DNA of 64,000 nucleotides from contig QLIY01000129.1 of the NCBI GenBank assembly GCA_003260075.1, positions 1 through 64,000 on the forward strand, in the 5' to 3' direction. The position numbers and the translations under genes were made by a program. The notes beneath the pieces were generated by a model, which ran no database searches, was not told the DNA's origin, and worked only from the letters and a program-made list of their open reading frames with translations. This document shows, piece after piece, positions 13,701 through 25,000 of this stretch (position 1 is the stretch's first letter; every line of letters begins with the position of its first letter). The stretch is from Phallusia mammillata (taxonomy: Eukaryota > Chordata > Ascidiacea > Phlebobranchia > Ascidiidae).

Positions 13701-16700
13701 AGAGTTTTTTACTAATGTTGCGAACCCATAAAGTATTTTAATACTGGTAGTTTGAATACTTACTAGTTCAACCTATACAAAATATATTCAAAAAGAGCGA
13801 CAGACGGCGTCAGTGTAATTTTTTATTTGCAGAAATATTAATTTCGCCTATTTAGAAAGCTCCATCAGTTTCCCTCTTGATCAAATAAAATCTATGTGAA
13901 TATTCTACAAAAAATCTTGCAAAATTAATATTTCTGCAAACAAAAGGTTACACCGACGCTGATCGTGTGTTCCCTCTTTTTGAGTATATTTTGTACATAT
14001 GATTAGTGAAGACAGATCCGTCGGCCACAACCCTGCTACACAGGCTCATATTGTAGACTGCTATGACATTACACTTAGTTCAACCTCTAATTTCATTCCT
14101 TATAACCAGTATTTTTACACCAAAACCTTTTTTTGTGCAGAGGCTTCGTTTATTTGAGTAACTTGCTTGCTCCTGTCCCTCTTGTCCACAAGATGGCGGT
14201 GGTGAGTGAAAGTGGCGAAATTCGGGGTTACCTAAGAGTCGCGGTACAACCCATACTAGGTGAGTACTGAGTACCACTTCTAACTCTTGTTTTGTGTTTT
14301 ACTGCGTGATTTGGCTGGCGAGGGTCTAAAATCCAAACTTACCACCATCTGGATTGTTGTTAAAGCTCTTTTAATTCGTGCACGTTTAAATTTGTTTAGC
14401 GCTGTTTTTTTTTGTCCGGATTAACCGAATCCGGTTTACAGTATCTGTATCTTAAATAATCTAAATAAATATGGATGACTTCTGGGTTGTCAAAGTTTCA
14501 AGTGTGTTTTGTAAACGACTGTTGTCTCCATCCCTTGTGCTTAGTCTCTGGTTTCTCAAGGTTATATGATATACTACACAAAATTTAGGCCATTTTGTTG
14601 TAAAACTGCTATTGTTAGCAAGCAACCTTTTCGCTGATCTTCTGCTGCTCTTTATGAGTAACTTTGAAAAGAACCTAAGTTCAGTAAACCTCGGTTAATC
14701 CGGATCTTCGCCTAATTCGAACAAAACTTGAGGTACAAATAATATGTTATGTGGTAGTTTTGAACTAATCGACATCAGAAAATCCGGATTTTCGCCTAAT
14801 CCAGACGATTGTTTTGGTCCAAACGGGTCCGGATATACCGAGGTATATATACTGTATTTTACGAATTTTGAATTTATTATTCTCGACAGACACAAAAGGT
14901 TATAGAAATGACGAATGGAATAACACATCAATACAATACACGAGTAGGAGACAATCCGCCACTGCTCATATCCAGTTTGACCAAATTAACCTCGACGTAA
15001 GACTTTTCTTATGTTGTAGTCGATCGTGTTACTTTGTCATTGATAATAGTTTGCTACTGTAACAAACAAGCTTTATAAACCACAACAGTTAGTAAAGTGT
15101 ATGTCCTTTTGCTAACTGTTATATGTTATGCCAAGTATAAAGAACAAGTTTTGTGAACTGCTTGTGATGTGGTTTAAACTACTTTGTAGGAATAATTTCT
15201 AAAAATCAAAAGGCCTGCATGGGCATGTTAATGAAAGTTACCAATGAGTTTGATTTTGCTTCGTCGGATTTTGAAACTTTATCATGTTTGTTTGAAATTA
15301 ACATTTTGACCCCAAGTTTTTTCCACACCTTAACTTCGCTGCGGATAAAAGAAAGTTTTTCCCTCCGCAGCTTGTGATAATTCAAGCCGAGAACCTCTGG
15401 ACCCAGTGGTTTGCGCAAACGCCTGTTCATAGCCTGTTCACGTTCATAAGGTTGTGGGTCTAATCCTATCACTGTCGCTTATGTTTATGCGAGAAAAAAA
15501 ACTTGACCGGCATTGCTCCCGTCCAGTGGTTCCCGATGGGTTGAACTAAATTCATCAACAGCCTAAGTCGAACAAAGTCAAATAAAAACTGGTTCGACTA
15601 ACCTGCAATAAAATAGGCAGCTCGACGGCGGACCCATTGTAAGCATTCTGACGTTGTCTATCCATTGAGAATAAAAATGCAACAAACAAATAAAGTCAAC
15701 TTTTGTCAACTTCAGTAAATAATGACATTCGCAGGAGTCGGACCTGGCGCCCCCCAGTGACGAAGGATCAGTCTTTAATGACGACATCAACGTTCGTGTA
15801 GTGGAAGGGAGGGGGGATAGCTCAGCCGAAAATTCCGTGGCCGAAAATCTTAGCAAGGAGGGATTGCAAAAAATCACAGCTGATGATTCAGGCACTTTTG
15901 AACAAACTGACTACGACAGTAAGTTGTTGATAAATATGGGAAGTATAAATAATTTTAACGCGTTTTGTGCTTGTTTTGTTTGAAAACTGAAAAGTTTGAT
16001 ATTGATTTGGCATTAACAGAAGTTTTTTACCGGGGATTTGTATCCAAAAAGCGTGATAAAAAAGACGTTTTGTCATTTCAGGCAAAAACAAATAAGGAAA
16101 AAAAATACTTTTTTAATTTCACTTTGCCATATTCTATAAAGCGAAAATCAGGATTCCCGAAATCAGTGTTGTCATTGGCGAAACATTGCGAGAAATCATT
16201 AAAAAAACACAAATAAGATCATTCGTAACTTTAAAGAATGGATTTTTTTAAAATCTGACAAAATATTTTTAAACAAATGCAGTAAAACAAAAAATGAATT
16301 TTGTTGAACATTTTAAGCACAAAGTTTGACTGAACAATGCAACTTCGGTGAAGTAGAAAACCATCTCGAGATTGGATCTGAATTCCAATTCCGAATCACA
16401 ATTCTCGATGCCGTCGGAATTTCCACCAAATACGCTGACATCTTCTGCCAGTTTAAGTATGTTGTACCGAAATGATTTTTCTCATTCAAACGGATTTATT
16501 GCTTTAATGTTTCAGTAATATGCTCAGATCAAACCTATTTTATACTAAAGTGTCCTAAATTCTCTTTTATACCATACTATTAACCAATCTACAACATCAA
16601 TTAAGCAACACACAAATTTTCCAACAATACCCCAAGGATTGTTTGTCTTCCCTTACCCTCATCCGATCGCTAACGAACTTCGATCCCTGCTTAATAATTC

Positions 16701-19700
16701 ATGCTTCGCACTGCGCCGCGGTCACGTGCCAGACAGCCGTTATGACGTCATAATGTATGATTTATCGCAGCTTCTTGCATCGACGCGACGAGGCCTTCTC
16801 CACTGAACCGCTGAAGAACACTGGCAAAGGGGCGCCCCTAGGGTTTTACCACGTGCAGAACGTAAGCTGTCTTTCCTCTTTGCTTGCGACGTAACAGTTG
16901 GTGACATCGCAACTTTTTTCGTCACAAAATTATAAACTTGTTAAATTAAAAAAAATTTCTTTGCTTGCATCTTGTGACGTAATAGTGGGTAAAGTCATAA
17001 CGTTTTTAGTTACAAAGTTATGAACTTGTTAAATAACAAAAGTTTTTTTTCCCATTTGATTGTATATTGTGACGTGATAGATAGTGACGTCATAATTTTT
17101 TTATCAAATTTATCAAAAAAACTTACCAAATAAAAAAATGTTTTTGCGTTGATTCAACAGTATATGCACTATTTAAAGTCAGCACAGTATTACGTAATGA
17201 GTGACGTATTTATTGCGCAGTTCTGTGTGAAAGTGACGCCTCGATTTATCGAGTACATCAGAACCCAACCTATCGTGTTCGAAATCTTCGGCCATTATTC
17301 CCACCACCCTCTGCACGACGACAGCAAGGATATTGAAAGGTAAACAGTAATAATTTTGTTGTGTGCTGAAACGGTCTATTCACTGCACTAATTGGCTTGT
17401 ATTTAAATGTATTCAATGCACTAAAGCCTCCGGATTTTTGTGTGGTTGAATCGGAGGTCGCCATTTAGTACCTTTTTAGTTAAACAAATTTACAATAGAA
17501 CTAATCGAATCCAATTTTTAGCTTATTATTGAGCCGCCGACCAGCCATGATGACCCTTGCTCCTCTTTCTAAACCAGGTAAGTGTGATTTCTTCTGATCT
17601 TTAATCGTTGAGTAAGCAATGCAATTTCAGTTGTAAAGGGTGGGGCGACTCCTACTATGTTATAAAAGTATATCTGAACGTCAGTCGACATTTCGGAGCA
17701 ACAATGAGCAAATTAATTAAACTGGCAATAAATAAGTGCTTTCGTGGTGAGACTAATCGACATCGGTTTATCCGAATCTTCGCCTAATCAAATGGATCCG
17801 GATTAACCGAGGTTTTTGTAAACTCTTTTTTATACTGTTAGTGAGCTGTTTTATTCAGCAAAATAATTCGAGTTATTTTTGTGACTTTCAGTACCCGCAA
17901 CGAGTCTACCCGACAACTCGATTCTACCCGGACGAGTAGCGAGTCACACTCAGTGCACCTATGACGTTATGGTGTGGTTTGAAATTTGCGAGTTGGAGCC
18001 GCAAGGAGAGTAAGTAACGAGTTGCAGAGTTTGATTTTCCTATATTGGACGAGTACATTTTTTGTTACGATTTAATGCTCCAAGCAAAGCCCTATAGCCA
18101 AAAAATTAGTAATCTATACCAGGTGTGTGCAACCTCCGGCCGCGTGCCAAATGCGACCCTTGATTTAAGATTATGCGGCCCGCAGAGACGTCTGGATTTC
18201 AAATGTACTGGCAAACGAGTCCAACTATTATATATTTTTGAGCCGATTAATGCGCCCGGTGCTATTTTTATGCCACCTGGCAATATGTGGCTAGAATCAA
18301 GTGCGAATTTTACTTGTAATTAACCATATTTGACAAGCAACAAGTTAAAATCACCTTGTGTTATACACAGGTGCGGCCCGCGATCTAATTTGGGCAATTG
18401 TATTTGGCCCCACAGTAACAAAGGTTGCAAACCCCTGATCTATACGAAAAAACATAGTACGCCAGGTCTATTAAAGGCGTGATACCGTATCAAATATTTT
18501 ACGAAATAATTTGCCAAGTCGCATAGAACATCTCTGGAAAGCTCGCGTACTTAAAATTAACTAAACAGCAATTTTTTTCTACGCTAAAGATTAATAATAA
18601 TTTACCAAACGGCCCCATTGTGAAAATTGCAAAACAAAAAATCAGTTCTGTTGCCAAAGCAATTGAAGTCCTCATTAAAAAAAATAAAAAATAATTGCAT
18701 TGTAAGATTGTTACGAAATTATTAAAGTTTAACTAAAACAAATAAGAACCAAAAATTAACGTGAGATGAAAAACTTCTTATCTAAATCTACATTGATCTT
18801 TTAATTACAACAAAAATTGCAGACAGTTTCGACCTTCGACCGTATATGAGCTAGCCTTGCAGCAGGTTGGTGAGGCATGGCTTTACAGCCTGTTACTCCC
18901 AAGCTGTAAGGTTGCTACTAGGATACATTGGCTCGATTCTTTCGTACAGAATAAAAATTGTGTTTTTTACCGCATGGTTAACTAAACAATTTTACCAAAA
19001 CTTAATGTTGTTTCATAGTTACACGGCAGTGACCGTGGATCACCATGGAGATATTGCGAACAACAGCGGGGTTTTTCTTCTTCATCAGGGGATACAGCGT
19101 CGCTTAGCGGTGACAATCGTACACGAGCATGCCCCTGAACTAATATGGAAAGACGTCAAAGAAGTTGTCGTAGGTATGTTCGCTGTAATGTTGCAATTTT
19201 GGCCACCCCAAAAAGTTTCTTTAGAGCAGTGGTTCCCAACCAGGGGCCATGCCACCCCAGGCTGTGTTCCGGGGTGCCACGGGCGTAGATTCACAGGAAA
19301 CACCCACTAAAAGTCTTTTTCACTTTAACTTTATTCCCAAATTTTAGGGACTATTTCACTATTTTTATAGTGAGGTTTATCACGCTCATTTACTCTATTA
19401 GACCTGTTTAGGGCCAAAATTAATACCGCATTCCCACGCGAGATTGCTATCTACATTTTAAGGGGGGCACAGGTCCTACATGGTAACTTGAAGGGGGCCA
19501 CGAGGCCAAAAAGTTACTTTAGAGGGGCCATGGTCCACAAAAGGTTGGGAACCACTGCTTTAGAGTGACTATTTGCTAAAGCCCCATAGTTGTGAATATT
19601 GAAACCGTATATGTACTCGGTTGTAAGCCGCATTCTTTATGTTGCTACAAAGTACAACTATTTGTCAACAATTGTTAATCACGCTAATCATTCTACCCAG

Positions 19701-22020
19701 CAAAACGTATGTTAACGTTTAAAGCCAACATGCAAAATAATTTTCCCCCCCCCCTCTACATTTTAAGGGGGGCACAGGTCCTACATGGTAACTTGAAGGG
19801 GGGCACGAGGCCAAAAAGTTACTTTAGCCCCCCCCCCAAACCCGGAATAAAACAAAAAGCAAGGATGTGGCAATAATATCGGTATGATATTTAAATGTAA
19901 ACCGCACAAACTGTAGGGTTAATAACTTATATACCGCGGTTTACAACCAAATAAATACGGTAAGCATAAAAAATGTTAAAAAAATATTTTGTCGTCCCCC
20001 CCCCCAAACCCGGAATAAAACAAAAAGCAAGGATGTGGCAATAATATCGGTATAATATTTAAATGTAAACCGCACAAACTGTAGGGTTAAAAACTTATAT
20101 ACCGCGGCTTACAACCAACTAAATACGGTAAGCATAAAAAATGTTAAAAAAATATTTTGTCGGAAGTGTTATCCAAAATGATTCAAAAAGTTTCCATATT
20201 GTTGGCACCATACGACTCGGTTTATCTTTTTATTATGCTTTCATATCATTAATCAACTGTTTTTGGAAAGCATAGTACACCAGGCCCAGTAAAGGCGTCA
20301 TACGGAATCAGCCGGTCACCTAGCATTCCCCATGTGGCAAGGCATAGGCTAGAAAAATCACTTATGATTTTAGCAACAACAAAAAGCGAAATTTTGTCCA
20401 TTTCCATTCATTTAGTCAGGGTGGTGTCTTTAGGGCTAAAAAATTACCTGCTAAAATACTTTTGAAAACCAGTTACGTAATTTCGTTTTGTTTACAACAT
20501 ATTTCTCTACCAGGTCGAATTCGCAACAAGCAGAACGCCGACGAATGCCCTCAGTCTACAGACAACATTCTTTCACTCAGTTTATTACCAGGACATTATG
20601 TTTATCCTCCAATTGATGATCGGTAAGAAGTTTGTTTGGGTAGAAATTATCAATGAAATCTCTGATATATAACTTTTTTCTTTTGTATGATTAAAACAGT
20701 GTCTTATTAGGATTTTTTTAAAGTTGTTTGTACGGAAAAGTTAGCTGTGATGTAATGTCGGTTGTTGTCTTTTGTAATTAGTTTTAATTACCTGATTGAT
20801 ATCGACATGAAAATGATGGACCATTTAGCTAAATGTCGACATTTGTCCTACAAAAATCTGAACTTTTCTAAAAACGTAGCACTGCAAAATTCTCTAATAA
20901 TATATCGAGAGAGATTTTACACCCTGTCCAGTAAGTAACAAAATATTTTTTTTCTACAGTATTTCTTACGGCAGGGATACAAGGTACGTACGCATATTGG
21001 AGATTTCAAAATACGCAAATACTTAATTGCACAGCGTCCGTGTGCCGGTTGCTTCATTGTACCGATCTTGCTTTTCAGAACCTTCTATCGCTTCGAGTCT
21101 TCATGGGATAGTTCCCTTCATAATTCCGTTCACCTTAACCGAGTCACACCGCCCCCCCCCCCTACAGTATTTCTTACGGCAGGGATACAAGGTACGTACG
21201 CATATTGGATATTTCAAAATACGCAAATACATTATTGTGTAGCGTCCGTGTGCCGGTTACTTCATTGTACCGATCTTGCTTTCCAGAACCTTCTATCGCT
21301 TCGAGTCTTCGTGGGACAGTTCCCTTCATAATTCCGTTCATCTTAACCGAGTCACTCCCCCCCCCCCCCTATAGAATATATAAAATGGTAGTATATCAGA
21401 AAGCCACCATTCTAGTTGGTTGGTGCAATGTAGGGTATTCTAAATAGGGTATTTCTAACTGTTTATTGGATTCACCCATTTTCACCTCTTCAACCCCGAA
21501 AAAATCGGTTTTAGTTTTCCTGTCCCTTAGGTCAGAAACACAAGCCCTTTATATATGCTTTAGTGTTCATAATTTTGGCTCAATAGCCAAATGAGCCAAA
21601 TTTCGGTTAATTGCATGCTCTTGTTTTATTGCGTGAAAACCCCAAACTATAAACTACTACTAGTTAAGAGATTGTTGCGATTAATGGATTAAACGTTTAT
21701 ATCATGTTTCGCATCGTTAGATAAATCCTAAATTGTAGTCTATTAAACAAAATATTCTGGTTGCCTAAAAGTTTATCGCGTGTTCCGCTTTGTTTCATTT
21801 TGAACCAAAACTACACTCTGTTAGCAATCAACAAAATACAACAACTTTATATGCCACCAAAACGGTGTTTATAGTTATGGAAACCAATAGTTTAACGTTA
21901 TCACTACTTGAAAACCAAGAAATTCGGTTTCTTCAGCCCCCACGAAAAAGGAATTTTGACAAGAATTCCCTGTCTTAATTAGTTAAAAGCAGTGGTGGGA
22001 TTCAGTCGGTTCGCACCGGT

Positions 22021-22076
<56 letters not shown>

Positions 22077-25000
22077 TCTGTAGAACCGCCTCATGATTTT
22101 TTTCGAAATCAGCGAACCGGTTACCATTACTGGTTATCGTCAATAGACTTTTTGTAACCGAACCGACTGAAAAATATGACGTTTGTAATAGAATTGGTTG
22201 ACAAAAAATTTGAATCCCACCACTGGTTAAAAGTACAACAAAAACCAAAAACGTTTTTACCTTTTATTGAGCTTATGAACATGAAGCATTCGATACTGCT
22301 CTTTGTGCGTAACTGTGTACTTCGTTGTCACGTGACACGTTTTTTATGCTTGCAGCTTGACAACTGCGCGACGCCTGTGGTGATTTCCAAGGATTTGTGT
22401 CTTATGGTTTGCAACAGGGACGCAAAACTACGGACACCTCGCACCTTTAGAAGCTTGTTCGGCGGTTCGTACAGATCACCTGACAGGTGCGTTGCTTGGA
22501 AACATATTTTTATCCTTGGTGGATGTTGATGCCTAATTTTCTTCGAAGGATAATTTCTCATACCTAAATCAAAAAACTTGTCACAGCAAGTGTAATTCTT
22601 TAAGAATACGGTAGTTTAGCCAATCTGAGCTTAAAGTACAACAAAATTAGCATAGTCCAGATTTTGTACTTTGTCTTAAGGGGATATCGCATTATTTTGC
22701 GTCAGACCCCCCCCCCCGGTAGTTTAGCCAATCTGAGCTTAAAGTACAACAAAATTAGCATAGTGACAGCGTATTTAAATGTGGTCTCCATTGACAAGTT
22801 TTTGTATAGCATCAGTTGGAGTAAATATTTTGGGGTGTTAAGTATTTGAGTGAGCATTGTTTTGAACCGATACAATCAGGTTTGAAAACGTTTTGACCTG
22901 CATTTAATGTGCGATTTATTTGTAACGACACCGAATCAAATTAGAACTGATTATAACGACAGTTCAAGCAAGTAAATACAAGTATTAAATGAAATAGGGC
23001 ATCAACACAGTTGCAAAAACCTAAAAATGAAAGTGCTGCATGCAAAACAACCTTTCTTCTTTATTTTGGTTCAAGAGTAAAATTTGTTTGTTAATTGACA
23101 TAAGGTCGCTGTGTTTAGTTCCAAAATGTCACAAAAGTATTTTCTCCTTGTATCCTAAAAACGTCATAATACGCAATGACGTCAAGTAGCAAAGGTCAAA
23201 GTGACTTTTCAACAGCTGTGCACATACGAAACGCAAACACAATGAACGTCAATTTCACTGTCGAATTCAACACCCCCTCCTTCCTGTTGAATTATTTATC
23301 ATGTCCTGTGCGTCTACTTTACTGGGTTCCGGTTCAAGAACATGGAAATAGTACGAATTATACGTTTTGTGTTACATAACCTGAACTGGTCACCAATTTG
23401 AACATATCTCTGTGCGGTGTACGTCAGAATTGCGTTATGGCGGAGAAAGAACCGCGTAACGGTATTTTAGCCAAAAGTTAATGTGATGGAAAATCAACTA
23501 ACACCATACCTCACGGAAGACCCACATTTAGCTAATTTTCGATATGTGGCGAAAAGAGCACTTTTCACATTTAAAACGTTTTATCTCCAAAAATGCTCAC
23601 AGTTATAGGGCTATTAGGATCGGGGCAAGTAATAAGCGTTTAAAATTTAATGAAACTAGCGAAATAACTTAGTTACTTACGTAAAATTTTCGAAAAACTT
23701 ATTTCCCAACCCAACCCCTCTTAGCCGCTAAATAAATAATTCGGCTCTTTACGCCACCTTTCTAAAATCAGGTAAATGTGGGTCTTTTGTGGGGTATGGT
23801 GTTAATAGCTCTTCTAAAAATGATTTATTGATTACCACGACGTTTTTTTTAGTTTCATGATATTGCAAGCGTTTTGTTTGGTAACAAAACTTATAGCTCA
23901 TACTCCAGCAAGTAACACAACAAAAGTGCGCAGAACTAATGTTTACTAGCTGCATAAAATTAACGTGTGTACTATAGATATCAGCTTAAATTGGTCAAAG
24001 TTTTACGAATTAGGTTGGGTGAACTTTTAATGCTGGACTCACGCGATGAGCCCGCTATGACGTAACGCAATGTTCGAAGTACATACTGACCCAGGATTAT
24101 ATTACGTCATATACTTGTGACGTCATAAAAAGTGTCTGTCCTGCTGTTTTCTTGCTAATCTGGTATAAATACAAAAACAAAACCCAAAAGTCACCCTTTA
24201 TTTCCATTTTGTAAAACTGATCAAAACACCAGCCATGAGGTTTGAATCCATAACCTATTGAACTTCTTGGGTTCCAGCAACCGGGTTTCTGGAGTCTACG
24301 AACTTTCGTTGAGATACAATGACACAGGGGTCGGAAGTCCCGGTTCACGTAGGCGCCGTCGTCGCGTCATCGATACGTCATCCACATACGTCAGAGGCGA
24401 AGAAAATCTCGCTGGGTGGCGCCCGAGAGGTGATAGTCTGATCTTGGAACATCAGTGGCAACTCGACCGATTTAATAAAGTGCTGGAGGTACTGGGGCAA
24501 ATTAGGAAGCGTTTTGTTATTTAAATTTTTATTGAGGGCGTGAATATTATCTCATCAATTCGCCGGTAATGCCGGTGTTCATGGAATAGCATGTGGTTAC
24601 TGATGTTTTATCTCTCCAAATTTACACGGTATTCCTAAGTCCACGATTTCGTTTTAATAGGTTAAAATGTAATAACTACAAATTAATTTTATGTGATATG
24701 CTACAATTGCAAAACTGAATACATTTCATAAATGGGTTCTGCGACAAGCGGTATCGCTCTTTAAACTTTGAAAGCCGCTATCTATTTTTCAAGGTCGAAA
24801 AAACGCGTCACATTCTCCTACTGCAAGATACTTTGAAATCCGAAACCACAACCACATCCGGGAGATCGTACGAACCCGTGGGAAGCGAGACCGTCACGTA
24901 TGACCAAACACGAGCACGCGACGAAGCAGAAGAATCAAAATCACGTGACATAGTTCCTTGCAAGTACGTTGAAAGGTCTCTTCAAAGTGCGTATACGTTC

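Larger units (their letters stand above)
20958..21369 (+). other. Contig overlap around C runs (21152-21162, 21357-21369)
   Basis: 20958-21148 and 21163-21355 match over about 190 bp and repeat a KIF1 exon; both copies end at a C run. Confidence 0.87.
22487..24277 (+). other. KIF1 intron (1.8 kb)
   Basis: Holds a contig join and the inverted 65-bp pair. No exon supported. Confidence 0.65.

Noticed and set aside
20782-20930. Open 149-bp block with good splice-like ends between two KIF1 exons
   Set aside because: Including it shifts the frame of the next exon. Joining 20622 directly to 21079 gives [15 protein letters not shown], matching the family. At most it is a frame-breaking cryptic exon.
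21979-22248. Second poly-Gly minus ORF
   Set aside because: Translated 52-nt C run inside a hAT-like element.
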